64,000 bases of DNA. It comes from CAVVUF01 sp963751425 (lineage in GTDB: Bacteria > Chloroflexota > Anaerolineae > Anaerolineales > UBA4823). Positions within the stretch are counted from its first letter, which is position 1; each line of letters begins with the position of its first letter. The notes beneath the pieces are model-generated. The model searched no databases, was not told the DNA's origin, and saw only the letters and a list, made by a program, of their open reading frames with translations. This document shows, one piece after another, positions 7,444 to 17,532 of the stretch. The stretch covers positions 1,302,001 to 1,366,000 of the forward strand of contig CAVVUF010000001.1 of the NCBI GenBank assembly GCA_963751425.1, written 5' to 3'. The position numbers were made by a program, and so were the translations under genes.

Positions 7444-9150
7444 GGAATTCTTCTACACTTAAAAATACTGGCACTGTGGTTAGGACCAGTTCTTTTTCTG
7501 GGGATTTTTTTCTTTTTCCCTCTGAGCGCCATCTTGCGCTACAGCTTGGGTCGCAGTCAAACCGGTTTGTTATCACCTTTCCTGGAAGCGATTTACTCTG
7601 CTTACCTGTGGAAAATTCTATGGTTTACGATCTGGCAGGCAGCTTTATCAACCTTTTTCACCCTGCTGATTGGCTTGCCCGGCGCCTATCTCTTTGCCCG
7701 CTACCAGTTCCCAGGAAAAACCCTCCTCCAGGCTCTCTCCAGCATTTCATTTGTAATGCCCACCCTGGTAGTTGCCGTTGCCTTTGATTCCCTGTTAGGG
7801 CCGCGCGGCTGGATCAACTTAGGCTTAATGTCTTTACTCGATCTATCTGCACCTCCCATTACATTCAACAATACCCTCGCTGCAATCCTGGTAGCACATG
7901 TTTTTTTTAACACCACCATCGTCCTGCGCATGGTGGGAGATTTCTGGTCACATTTGGATCCACGGCTGGGGCAAGCCGCCCACACCTTGGGGGCGAATCA
8001 TTGGCAAGCTTTAAGACATGTCACCATACCACTTTTAATGCCGGCTATATTATCGGCGGCTTTGTTGGTTTTTATTTTTGATTTCACCTCATTTGGCGTC
8101 ATCCTTTTGTTAGGAGGTCCGCGCTTCGCTACCCTGGAAGTAGAGATCTATTACCAGACCGTCAGCCTGTTTAATTTGCCCCTGGCTGCCACTCTGGCTG
8201 TCGTTCAGCTTGGATTGACATTAGCGCTAATGCTCACCTATTCGCATTTGTCCACTCGGCTTTCCAGGCCACTTAATCTAAAACCTCGAACCTATGCTCA
8301 ACGAAAGCTGCGCACCTGGCCAGAGCGATTGTTTGCTTTGATCGTTGTTTCAATATTAATCGTTTTGTTAGTCACCCCGCTTTTAGCTCTAGCATTCCGA
8401 TCCTTCACTCGCTTGCAGCCGGAACGCGGATTGCTTCAAGTGACTCAACCAGGATTTACACTTGACTTCTACAAAGAGCTTTCTATCAACCGGCGAGAGT
8501 CGCTTTTCTTTACCCCTCCCTCAACAGCCATTCTCATCTCTCTTGGCTATGCTTTTACCACGGTTCTTTTCTCACTCATCCTTGGTTTACCAGCCTCGCT
8601 GGCTCAAACGCGTTCCACTGGATCCTTGATCAACAAAATGCTCGATCCATTCATTATGCTTCCTTTGGGCACCTCTGCAGTTACGTTGGGTTTGGGTTTC
8701 ATCCTGGCATTCAATGCCCCCCCTCTGAATTTAATCACTTCTCCTTTGCTGATTCCCTTGGCACATACCCTGGTAGCGCTTCCCTTTGTTATCCGCAGCC
8801 TTGTGCCCGCCTTCCGCAGCATCCAGCCGCGCTTGCGCCAGGCAGCTCAGGTGCTCGGAGCAAGTCCATTCCGAGTGTTTCTAAAAATCGATTTCCCGCT
8901 CGTCGCGCGCGCCATCCTTGTGGCAGCTACTTTTGCTTTCACAATCTCTCTGGGAGAGTTTGGCGCTACTGCCCTGATTGCGCGCCCTGAGTATCCCACT
9001 ATCCCCATCGCTATCTACCGCCTTATCGGAAAGCCAGGCGCGATGAATTATGGCCAGGCTTTAGCGTTGAGCACAATCCTGATGCTGGTTTGTGCAGTAG
9101 GCATGATGGCGATTGAACGCATGCGCATCGCGGACATTGGCGAGTTCTAA
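7440..9150 (+). CDS. thiP: Thiamine ABC transporter permease (ThiP-like), frameshifted near its start
   Basis: A long permease made of two BPD_transp_1 halves, each with the EAA-type loop (GANHWQALRHVTIPLLMP and GASPFRVFLKIDFPLV), about 12 membrane helices. It should begin with GTG at 7440, overlapping the thiB stop. The frame then has to shift by one base: the five A at 7461-7465 read as four give LKILALWLGPVLFLG, a normal first helix. As written, the uninterrupted frame has only TTG at 7534 as start, which would delete the first helix. A sequencing error is likely; real slippage at the A tract is a weaker alternative. Confidence 0.85.
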
Positions 9151-9156
9151 CACCTG

Positions 9157-10215
9157 ATGACCTCCCTCACGGCACGCACGCTTTATAAAAACTTTGGGCA
9201 GAAGACTGCTCTCAATGGAGTCAGCTTTGAAGTTGAGTTTGGAGAAACCTTGGCGATCTTGGGCCCGAGCGGCTGCGGAAAATCCACCCTTCTGAATATT
9301 ATTGCCGGTTTGGAAAAACCAAATATGGGGGATGTGCTTTGGGAAGGGAAAACCTTGGCAAACGTTCCTCCTCACCGGAGAGGGTTTGGATTAATGTTCC
9401 AGGAGTATGCTTTATTCCCCCACCGCAACGTCTTCGAAAATGTGGCTTTTGGGCTGCGCATGCTGAAATCTTCACCCCAAGCAATTCAAGCCAGGGTTAG
9501 CGAAATGCTGGAGCTGGTCAACTTGACCGGATATGAGAAGCGCGACGTGAACACCCTCTCGGGTGGTGAAGCCCAAAGAGTTGCTTTGGCACGCTCGTTA
9601 GCTCCCCAACCCCATTTGCTAATGCTCGATGAACCCTTAGGTGCTTTAGATAGAGATCTGAGAGAAAGATTAGCTTTTGAGTTACGCTCAATCTTAAGAA
9701 AGATAAACCAGACTGCTCTATATGTCACTCACGACCAGGAAGAAGCATTTACGCTCGCAGATCGGATTATCATCATGAATGCGGGTCAAATCGAACAAAC
9801 TGGAACAGCACAAGCGATCTACCAGCATCCCAAGAGCACGTTTGTGGCGCGTTTCCTGGGATTGACCAACCTGCTTTCTGGAACCGCACACCCAACCGAC
9901 GATGGCTCTTACATAAACACTGCGCTTGGAGGCTTTTACCTTCCTTCGATCCACTCTGGCGATGTGACCCTGTTAATTCGACCTGAGCTGGTTCGGATAA
10001 ATGGAGATGGAGCCATGAAATTAACAGGCCTCTTGCGCGAGAAAACCTTTCGCGGGACAGCTTGCCGCGTGAGACTGGAAATAAACCAAACCATCCTTTC
10101 CTTCGATTTTCCCCCCAATACTCCACTCCCAAACGAGGGATCACCCATCCAACTTAGTTTCAATCCTGAGGAAGCCGTCCAGGTAATTGAAACAGCCAAT
10201 CGAAAAGAGAGTTGA
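9157..10215 (+). CDS. thiQ: ABC transporter ATP-binding protein (ThiQ/FbpC/PotA type)
   Basis: A 352-residue ATPase with Walker A GPSGCGKS (36-43), Q-loop FQEYALFPH (about 81-89), signature LSGGEAQRVALAR (about 134-146), Walker B LLMLDEP (about 154-160) and the switch His in VTHDQEEA. A C-terminal TOBE-like extension of about 110 residues follows, longer than classical ThiQ (about 230) and as in PotA or FbpC. ATG lies 6 bases after the permease stop. It powers uptake by the ThiB-ThiP pair; thiamine specificity comes from the operon and its riboswitch. Confidence 0.87.
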   Translation: MTSLTARTLYKNFGQKTALNGVSFEVEFGETLAILGPSGCGKSTLLNIIAGLEKPNMGDVLWEGKTLANVPPHRRGFGLMFQEYALFPHRNVFENVAFGLRMLKSSPQAIQARVSEMLELVNLTGYEKRDVNTLSGGEAQRVALARSLAPQPHLLMLDEPLGALDRDLRERLAFELRSILRKINQTALYVTHDQEEAFTLADRIIIMNAGQIEQTGTAQAIYQHPKSTFVARFLGLTNLLSGTAHPTDDGSYINTALGGFYLPSIHSGDVTLLIRPELVRINGDGAMKLTGLLREKTFRGTACRVRLEINQTILSFDFPPNTPLPNEGSPIQLSFNPEEAVQVIETANRKES

Positions 10216-10219
10216 TGCA

Positions 10220-10702
10220 GTGTCAGAAATTACCGTCTTAAAAATTAAACCTGGAAAGGCAGGAAACCTGGCGCTATACCGGTGAGCTTATCTCAGAAGA
10301 TGATGAAAAGGTTGTGCTGCAGGCTCATTTTAACCGCGAAGATATCCCCTTTCACGGCATTGTGTTAAAACAGGCGATCGATTTATTGAGACTTTCTACT
10401 TTGACCGCTGGTTCAACATCTTCGAAATCCATGACCGCGACAGCGACCAGCTAAAAGGGTGGTACTGTAATGTCGGCTATCCTGCGAAAAAAGAAGGCCA
10501 GGTGCTATCTTACATAGACCTGGCCTTAGATTTGCTCGTGTATCCAGATGGGAAACAGCTCATCCTGGATGAAGATGAATTTAACGAGTTGTTACTACCT
10601 TCCGATATCAAATTGCAGGCTTTGAAATCGCTCGAAGAAGTTCAATCTCTCCTGGATCAGATTACCAAAAATGGCAGGAGCAATCCCGAGTTGTTCCAAT
10701 AA
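10220..10702 (+). pseudogene. DUF402 family protein, broken by two compensating frameshifts
   Basis: Starting from GTG at 10220 (MSEITVLKIKPGK) the frame is lost near 10255 (an extra G) and restored near 10370 (a missing base). The repaired product would be about 160 residues with the DUF402 pattern: WRYTGELISED, FETFYFDRWFNIFEIHD, KGWYCNVGYPAKK, YIDLALDLLVYPD and ILDEDEFNELL. DUF402 proteins include nucleoside tri- and diphosphatases; substrate here is unknown. A second DUF402 gene is at 22019. Protein similarity runs through both breaks, so sequencing error is more likely than decay. It follows the thiamine transporter by 4 bases and may be co-transcribed. Confidence 0.78.
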
Positions 10703-11016
10703 ATTCCCAAGGGAACGAGAACAGCCGGGAAGATCAGGGCTACGGCAACAATACAACACACACAAGCTCCCAGCCCGATCCCAAGCCAACCCATCACAAG
10801 GCCGGCAGTTGCCATGCCATTTCCTCCGATGGTCACGCCAGTATTTTGGGCTGTACGAATTTCTTTCCTCGCCATGATCCCCGTGACGATCGCAATAATA
10901 CTGCCAATCCCTGGAATCACGGTCAAGCCTAGAATTCCAGTAATCAGGCTGATGATCGCTGTCGAACTATTTTGAATAGGCTGAGGAATACTACCGTCAG
11001 AATTATCATATGTCAT
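10657..11016 (-). CDS. DUF4190 small membrane protein
   Basis: A 119-residue protein with two long hydrophobic segments (about 20-48 and 68-100) separated by IMARKEIRTAQNTGVTIGGNGMA, the charged and glycine-rich connector typical of DUF4190 proteins. The N-terminal 18 residues are polar. Its 3' end overlaps the end of the convergent DUF402 gene by about 45 bases, so one of the two stops may be affected by an indel. Function unknown. Confidence 0.75.
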   Translation of the reverse strand: MTYDNSDGSIPQPIQNSSTAIISLITGILGLTVIPGIGSIIAIVTGIMARKEIRTAQNTGVTIGGNGMATAGLVMGWLGIGLGACVCCIVAVALIFPAVLVPLGIYWNNSGLLLPFLVI

Positions 11017-11046
11017 AACACACCTCCATCCTGATATACGTAAAGG

Positions 11047-11616
11047 TCACACTTGGGTTGCGCGATTTGATCTTCGCCACATGAGCCAAATGAGCCACGA
11101 AACCAAAAGTATGCCGATTAAAGCCACCACGATTGGAACGATAATCGAAATCAACGATAAAATTGTTGAAGCAAAATCTTCTGTCATGCTGACCGGCACA
11201 TTAGCAGCGCCTCCAGTGGTCAGTGTAACTGCTGGACGAACTGCCACCGATTTTACAGCGTGCACGCTCCCCGCAACTAATATGCCGAGCACCATCGCAA
11301 AGATCGGATGAACGTCCGAGATCACTTTGGCACTGCCAGCAAAAAGAATCGCACCGGCAGCCGGTCGGACAAAAGTTTGAATAATATCATTGATATGATT
11401 GACCGCCGGTGCTTTATCTGCAAAAAACTCGATTACAGATAGCACGATCAGCGTCCCAATCACCCACCAGCTGGTTAGGGCATCCCAGGGTGAATTCAGG
11501 TGTATCAAATTTGTGAACCGCGCCAGAAGAGCTACAACCAGGAGAGGAATATACGCATTCAAACCCGCACTGGCTGAAAGCCCAAAAGCTGATAAAACAC
11601 CCATCACAAGATCCAT
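11047..11616 (-). CDS. DUF4126 membrane protein
   Basis: A 189-residue membrane protein with about five hydrophobic helices. The N-terminus GLSASAGLNAYIPLLVVALLAR and the central HINDIIQTFVRPAAGAILFA are characteristic of DUF4126. Start ATG at 11616 has an AAGGAG site. The C-terminus ends in a basic tail (WRRSNRATQV). It is followed by the DUF4190 gene 30 bases on. Function unknown. Confidence 0.78.
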   Translation of the reverse strand: MDLVMGVLSAFGLSASAGLNAYIPLLVVALLARFTNLIHLNSPWDALTSWWVIGTLIVLSVIEFFADKAPAVNHINDIIQTFVRPAAGAILFAGSAKVISDVHPIFAMVLGILVAGSVHAVKSVAVRPAVTLTTGGAANVPVSMTEDFASTILSLISIIVPIVVALIGILLVSWLIWLMWRRSNRATQV

Positions 11617-11634
11617 AAAATACTCCTTAGAACA

Positions 11635-12454
11635 CTATCCGAAACTGAAACCGCTCCAGGTACCTGTGAGCCAATAACGCATCACATCTAAAGCTGCGAT
11701 CTGCAGCATCGCCATCAGGAACCCGGCTGCCAGCGGAACCAACATCTGTTGAATCCGCTCATAAGAATTCTCCTTTCGCAACAGCATTAAGAATACCATA
11801 GAATATACCATCGTAAGTAAAACGATCACCCCAGCAGCGCTGAGTAGAGCCAGGACATATAAAACAGGCCAAAACTCGCTGATCACCAACAAATCGAGTA
11901 AAGCTGCCAGGATGAGCAGCACTCCTAATGAACGGAAATCTGCGAATACTCTCCTGTCGTCCCAATCTTTCCATGCAGATTGGTTAAAAGCCGGAAATAG
12001 GAGAGCAGAAATCGCAATACCCAATCCCGTACCGGTTACCAACCGCAGCCAATTCTGTGGTTCATACAATCCTGTAAAGCCGGGAAAGAAATGCAGATAG
12101 GAATTGACCCCATCGATACCAAACGCAGCCACAAAAAAACCGAAAACAACCATCACCTTCCAGGGTGGTAATCCTGTCCGACGGCGCGTCGTGATCGATA
12201 AGTACACCAGGCCTAGCATCGCGCCCAGGTACATCCCCGTGCACCGCGCGGCAGAGCGGCATCTGCCTGCCATGAACATGAAATGAGCGTGCATCGATAC
12301 GGTGACAGACCGCATAGCCCACAGCATCAGCTTTACCTAATAAACCAGCCGGCGTATTCAGCAGCCATCCGAACAATAACAAACTGATTCCAAACAGTAA
12401 GACCCATTTCCAAGACATTCTTGGAAATGGTGACCTTCGCTTCTCCAAATCCAT
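11635..12454 (-). pseudogene. DUF2085 membrane protein, frameshifted
   Basis: Two overlapping frames together give one protein of about 270 residues. The first (from ATG 12454, MDLEKRRSPF) holds a helix and the DUF2085 motif CHRIDARSFHVHGRQMPLC. The second continues with ARCTGMYLGAMLGLVYLS and four or five more helices. Removing one C near 12250 joins CHR...C and ARCTG exactly as in intact DUF2085 proteins, whose conserved Cys may bind metal. Sequencing error is likely. It lies just before the DUF4126 gene, same strand. Function unknown. Confidence 0.76.
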
Positions 12455-12610
12455 AATGAGTGAATTATAGAATGTTTCAGCAGAAATGCAAGCTTCCCAA
12501 GCGCGGTTCAAAGTGATAAATTGAGGTATGATATAGCCTTAAAGAGTTTGGCAGGAATTGCCAGGTGCGACAATTCCAAGGAAATATTTATTAGGATTAT
12601 GGAGATATTT

Positions 12611-13841
12611 ATGTTGAAACGAATCTTTAATAATTAGCAGCCTGGCGTTAATTATTGCCCTTGCTGCTTGCGGGCAAGCAACTACCCCAGCACCCACGGC
12701 AACCAGCCTGCCTACTTTGGTTCCCACAGCCACAAATACGATCGTGCCCACTGAAACCCCAACACCTACCTCCACTCCAACCGAGGTCCCTACGGCTACC
12801 CCTACGGTTACGCCAACACCTGTCGTGTATGGGCCAAAAAACTTTCCGGCTGGGATCAACCCTCTGACAGGTCTCCAGGTCGCTGATCCAGCAATCCTGA
12901 ATCGCCGCCCGGTTGCAGTAAAAGTCAATATCGTGCCACGTACAACGAACCGGCCCCCCTGGGGGATAAGCTTTGCGGATATCGTTTATGATTATTACCA
13001 CAACGCAGGATATAACCGGTTCCATGCAATTTTTTATGGAAATGACGCAGAGCTGGTTGGGCCAATCCGCTCCGCGCGTATGTTGGATAATGAGCTGGTG
13101 CGCATGTACCAAAGCGTTTTTGCATATGGTTCTGCAGATCAAATAATTAACAGCCGCATCCTTAATTCAGAATACGCCAACCGGCTCATCCTGGAAGGAC
13201 AGCGCGCCGACTGCCCGCCGACCGCCAAGACGCCCCTCTGCCGCTATGAGCCATCCGGATCAGATTTCCTCTTAGGCAGCACCAAATCCATGACAGAATA
13301 CACTAAAAATAAAGGCGTTACCACCGATGGGATGGATCTCAGCGGGATGTATTTCACAGCCCAATCCCCTTCTGGTGGTCAGCCAGGTACCCAGCTATTT
13401 GTGCGTTATTCCGGCGACGACTATGTGCGCTGGGATTACGACCCTGCCTCAGGAAAATACCTGCATTTCCAGGATAATGTTTACGACCAGGGACAGGGTG
13501 AGGAGTATGCACCTTTACTCGACAGGGTCAACAACCAGCAAGTCACCGCAGAAAACGTGGTCGTTATTTACGTTCGTCACGAATACTTCCGCCCGCCGCC
13601 TGGAGAAATTGTGGATATCTTGCTCAGCGGTACAGGCAAAGCAGTTGCCTTCCGAGACGGGCAGGCTTACCAGGTCAACTGGAATCGAGCCAATATCAAC
13701 TCGGTCCTCACTTTAACCCAGGCGGATGGCAGTCCTTTCCCCTTCAAGCCAGGAAAAACCTGGTTCCAGGTGGTTGGACAGACTTCGACTGTGACCCAAC
13801 CAACTCCTGAATCCTGGCGGTTCCAATTCGTGATCCCGTAG
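12611..13841 (+). CDS. DUF3048 lipoprotein (YerB-like), frameshifted in its signal peptide
   Basis: The long frame (from about 12618) holds a Pro/Thr-rich spacer and two DUF3048 regions (PAILNRRPVAVKVNI, GPIRSARMLDNELV, and the C-terminal VVVIYVRHEYFR). It lacks a good start. ATG at 12611 with GGAG 6 bases upstream gives MLKRI; dropping one T of 12626-12628 gives MLKRILIISSLALIIALAAC, a textbook lipoprotein signal with lipidated Cys20. So the intact gene is an exported lipoprotein of about 410 residues. DUF3048 function is not established; Bacillus YerB is a relative. Sequencing error is likely. Confidence 0.82.
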
Positions 13842-13937
13842 TGAGGTTCTATCCGAAAATAAAAATCCTTTTGGATGTACGATAATTTACACCGCACTTT
13901 CAAAAAATGATTCTCACCGTAAATTTTCCACAGGTCC

Positions 13938-14970
13938 TTATTCTTGCAGCCCAGATAAAATCTGCTTGACCAGACCAGGTCCCTGGTAAATCAATCCGGT
14001 ATATACCTGCACCAGCGTCGCGCCGGCATCCAGCATAGCCCGTGCACTGGAGGCATTTGCGATCCCGCCTGACACCGATAATGGGCAGCCGTCCCTGTGT
14101 ACGCCGAGAAATGTGAGAAACAACCTCCAGGCTTTGAGAAAAAGCGGCGCACCGCTCAAACCACCCATTTCCCTCGAAAAGGACGAAACCAGTCCCTGGC
14201 GCTGGAGAGTGGTATTCGTGGCAATGACGCCATCCATCCCGGTATCCAGGATCGCCTTCAGTGCATCATCCAGCTCTATCAGAGCTTAAATCGGGGGCCA
14301 GCTTGACCAATAAAGGGATCGGTTTTTGAAATCTTTTGGTTCAATAGAAGTGCTCTTCGTTCTTGCGCCAGGGCAGCTAACAGCTTCTCCAGCTCTTCTC
14401 TCGCTTGTAAGCGCCTCAAGCCCACCGTATTCGGCGAGCTAACATTGATAGCCAGGTAATCTGCGAGACCTGCGAACTCCTGCATCAGTTTCAGATAATC
14501 CTTTTCGACTTCTTCCAGGGGCGTATTCTTATTCTTCCCCAGGTTCACGCCGATGATGAAACCAGGAGGGCGAGGTTTTGCAAGCTGCCGGGTGACAAAT
14601 TCAACCCCGCGTCCTGGAAATCCCATCCGGTTGATGAGAGCTTGGTCCTCCACCAGGCGGAAAACCCGCGGCTTGGGGTTGCCTTCCTGAGCCAAAGGAG
14701 TCACCGTCCCTACCTCGACATGCCCAAACCCAAGACAGGCCAGGCCTCTCCACCCCAATCCATCTTTATCGTAGCCCCCCGCTAAGCCCACCGGATTGCG
14801 AAAAGTCAGACCAAAAGCCCGCACTGGTTTCGACTGGACTGTAAACTGCCGCCTGAAAACGGTGCGCAGAGGTGCAATTTCACCCACCAGGCGGATCAGG
14901 TGCAAGGTCAGCGCATGCGCTTTTTCCGGTTCCAGGCGAAAGAGCGATGCGATCGAAAAAAAGGATACAT
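13938..14970 (-). pseudogene. pyrD: Dihydroorotate dehydrogenase (class 2-like), several frameshifts
   Basis: Oxidises dihydroorotate to orotate, fourth step of UMP synthesis. Pieces in different frames read in order as one protein of about 340 residues: FRLEPEKAHAL, FRNPVGLAGGYDKDG, GHVEVGTVTPLAQ, YLAINVSSPNT, LLVKLAPDLS, GVIATNTT, GLSGAPLF, GGIANASSARAMLDAGA and LVQVYTGLIYQGPGL. Breaks lie near 14955 (T7 run at the start), 14312, 14268 and a pair near 14150 and 14070. The FRLEPEKAHAL start is typical of quinone-linked class 2 enzymes. Last gene of the pyrimidine operon. The continuous similarity points to read errors, though true decay is not excluded. Confidence 0.84.
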
Positions 14971-15009
14971 TTCCATCAAGAGGTTATGACATCCTCGCAG
15001 ACCAGACGA

Positions 15010-15621
15010 TTAACCACCCTTCACCTGGTTTAAAAAGCTCTTCACTGCATCTACCTGCTCCTCAGATCACCTTTCCAGAGACTCCCAATAATCCATCATT
15101 TCTAGTCAGCTTGAAAACCGCATGCAATCTGAAGCCAGCCTGTTTGAAGAGCTTCATCTTGCTCCCGATTGGCGATCGATCAATACAACAATATCTTTTA
15201 CCTTTATGCCTGCCTGGGTTAATTTCTCAATTGCTTCAAATTTACTTTCACCCGTTGTCGCCAGGTCATCAATTACCACGACCGTTTCCCCAGGTAAAAA
15301 TACTCCCTCGATTTCAGCTTTTGTGCCATACGCTTTTATTTCTTTACGCGGGTAGATCATCGGCCAATTCCCTTGCAAGCTGATTGCAGAACCGATAGGG
15401 ATAGCCGCATAAGGGAGGGCTGCCAGGCGGTCAAAAGCCAGGTTTTTCAAAATCGGAAGATATGCTGCCGCGGCCTGGGCTAATAAAGGAGGAAAAGACA
15501 CAAGCTGGCGCAGATCCAGGTAAATTGGTGATTGCTGGCCTGATTTTAAAGTGAACTGGCCGAACTTCACACAACCGGCATCCAGCAAACCATCCAAAAG
15601 TGAGCTCTCAAATGATGCCAC
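15010..15621 (-). pseudogene. pyrE: Orotate phosphoribosyltransferase, frameshifted near its C-terminus
   Basis: Adds orotate to PRPP to form OMP. From GTG 15621 (VASFESSLLDGLL) the frame shows the family features CVKFGQFTLKSGQQSPIYLDLR and the PRPP loop VVVIDDLATTGESK. It stops at 15154 in the written frame, but the expected C-terminal residues (ELFKQAGFRLHAVFKLT, then DYWESLE and VDAVKSFLNQVKGG) follow in shifted frames to a stop at 15010. At least three indels lie in this last 150 bases. The start overlaps the end of pyrF by 14 bases, which indicates translational coupling. Confidence 0.85.
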
Positions 15622-16444
15622 CGGCGTAAAACGACGGCTCGCATTTTTGCTCAAGGAAATGCTCCTGCTCATCTCGAACTGCCGCCACAATATCCTGAGC
15701 AGCCTGGTGTGGGTCCGCTGCCCTTGAAATACTCCTTGAAACTGAGATCAGCATCCCCAAGCCATCTGAGCGCAAACCAGCTTGGAGTGCAGCGCGTAAA
15801 TCACCACCCTGAACACCGACCCCTGGGGCTAAAATCCAAATATCTGGCGTCATAGCGCGAACCCGGCGCAGAGCGTCCGGCTGCGTTGCACCCACTACCA
15901 GGCCAATGTTGTCGTTACCATTCCATCCTCTGGCAAGGCTGGCCACCTGCTCATATACAAATTTTCCCCCTGAAAGGATTTGATCCTGCAGATCAACCGA
16001 GCCAGGATTAGATGTCTTGCATAATAAAAAGACGCCTTTTTCGGGATCATTTAGAAAGGGTTCAACGGCATCATGTCCCAGGTAAGGGTTCACAGTCACC
16101 GCATTGGCGCCGAAGGTTTTAAAAACCGCCTGCACATATGCCTCGGCAGTAGAGGCGATATCGCCGCGCTTTGCATCCAGGATTACGAAAACATCCTTCG
16201 GAACCAACTGGATCAGCTCCTCCAACACCTTTATACCCGGCGAGCCAAACATCTCAAAAAAGGCAGTATTGGGTTTGAACGCTACTGCCAGGTCAGCAGT
16301 TTCCTGGATCAATCGCAGGCAAAAATTCCGCACACCTTCCAGGTTTGGCGTTTCCAGGTCATTGAGATGAGGATCAAGGCCCACACACAACAAAGAATTG
16401 ATTTGCCTGGCACGCTCTTCAAGGCGCTGAAAAAAAGATTTCAT
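15608..16444 (-). CDS. pyrF: Orotidine 5'-phosphate decarboxylase, type 2
   Basis: Decarboxylates OMP to UMP, the last step of the pathway. The 278-residue length and the motif DAKRGDI (about 90-96) with TAEAYVQAVF place it in the longer subfamily 2. The phosphate-binding end APGVGVQGGDLRAALQAG is present. Intact, unlike its neighbours pyrE and pyrD. Starts 16 bases after pyrB. Confidence 0.93.
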   Translation of the reverse strand: MKSFFQRLEERARQINSLLCVGLDPHLNDLETPNLEGVRNFCLRLIQETADLAVAFKPNTAFFEMFGSPGIKVLEELIQLVPKDVFVILDAKRGDIASTAEAYVQAVFKTFGANAVTVNPYLGHDAVEPFLNDPEKGVFLLCKTSNPGSVDLQDQILSGGKFVYEQVASLARGWNGNDNIGLVVGATQPDALRRVRAMTPDIWILAPGVGVQGGDLRAALQAGLRSDGLGMLISVSRSISRAADPHQAAQDIVAAVRDEQEHFLEQKCEPSFYAGGII

Positions 16445-16460
16445 AGTCCTCGCTTATGCT

Positions 16461-17447
16461 TTACCTAAAACCATCGCCAGCAGCGCCATGCGGACATAAA
16501 GTCCATATTCCATCTGCCGAAAGTATGCTGCCCGTGGATCTGTCATCCACCTCGATGCTGATCTCTCCGACACGCGGTAAGGGATGCATGATAATCATTT
16601 TCTCCTTGGCATCCTGCAGGGTATCAGGGGTGATCACAAAGGCACCTTTTACATTCTCATAAAGATTGAGATCCTCAAAGCGTTCCTTCTGAACGCGGGT
16701 GACATAGAGCACATCCGTCTTGGGCAAAATCGCTTCTAATGTCTTATATTCCGCTTGTGAAATGCCATGCGCTCTAATTTCTTCGATGATTTCTTCCGGC
16801 ATCTGCAGGATTTCTGGCGATACATAATTGATATGCACATCATACAGGGAAAGCAGGCGGGCTAACGAATGCACTGTGCGGCCATACTTTAAATCTCCCA
16901 ACATCGTCACGGTTAATCCGTCAATCGCGCCCAATTCCTCTTTGACCGTAAATAAATCCAACAAAGCCTGGGTGGGATGCTCTCCCACGCCGTCACCAGC
17001 GTTGATGATCGGTTTCCGGGCGTATTGTGCCGCCAGAGCTGCCGAACCCACCTCGGGGTGGCGCAATACGATCACATCGGCATAACATTCCAGGGTGCGT
17101 ACCGTATCAGGCAGCGACTCACCTTTTGCAACCGAAGAATATCGTACTTCATTAATGGGAATGACACTCCCGCCCAGGCGCTCCATGGCTGAAGTAAACG
17201 ACGACGATGTACGAGTAGATGGCTCGTAAAAGAGACTTGCCAATATCTTCCCCTTCAGCAAATCGAATGATCCCACCCGGGAAACCATCTCCCGCATTTC
17301 ATGTGCTACACCAAAGGTATATTCCAGATCTCCTCTCGAAAACTGCTTGACAGACAAGATATCCTTTCCGTAGAAAGGCGCACCCCGCTGGTCGCCAAAA
17401 GGCAGATAAGGATTGTTACTGCGCGATGGTGGAACAAAAGTGCTCAT
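16461..17447 (-). CDS. pyrB: Aspartate carbamoyltransferase catalytic chain
   Basis: Condenses carbamoyl phosphate with aspartate. The 328-residue protein has the carbamoyl-phosphate motif FYEPSTRTSSSF, the HPTQALLDLFTV segment and the aspartate-binding HPLPRVGEISIEVD loop. ATG at 17447 follows AAGGAG by 5 bases. No pyrI regulatory chain is nearby. Intact. A second carbamoyltransferase of this general type is at 43913, in a different context. Confidence 0.93.
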   Translation of the reverse strand: MSTFVPPSRSNNPYLPFGDQRGAPFYGKDILSVKQFSRGDLEYTFGVAHEMREMVSRVGSFDLLKGKILASLFYEPSTRTSSSFTSAMERLGGSVIPINEVRYSSVAKGESLPDTVRTLECYADVIVLRHPEVGSAALAAQYARKPIINAGDGVGEHPTQALLDLFTVKEELGAIDGLTVTMLGDLKYGRTVHSLARLLSLYDVHINYVSPEILQMPEEIIEEIRAHGISQAEYKTLEAILPKTDVLYVTRVQKERFEDLNLYENVKGAFVITPDTLQDAKEKMIIMHPLPRVGEISIEVDDRSTGSILSADGIWTLCPHGAAGDGFR

Positions 17448-17477
17448 AAAAACTCCTTGATTGGATTGGATTCATCA

Positions 17478-17524
17478 AATCTCCCGGTGTCTTATAATTT
17501 TTGAAGACAAAACCCCGGGAGATT
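17478..17524. repeat. Long imperfect inverted repeat between pyrC and pyrB
   Basis: AATCTCCCGG (17478-17487) pairs with CCGGGAGATT (17515-17524), and inside it TGTCTT (17488-17493) pairs with AAGACA (17504-17509), giving 16 base pairs with one bulge and a 10-base loop. There is no T-run after it on either strand, so it is not a standard terminator. It may be an mRNA processing or stability element. Confidence 0.7.
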
Positions 17525-17532
17525 CATCTTAA

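Noticed and set aside
7440..7787. 115-residue frame beginning at GTG 7440
   Set aside because: Only its first few codons belong to thiP; the rest is out of frame with a clear permease reading.
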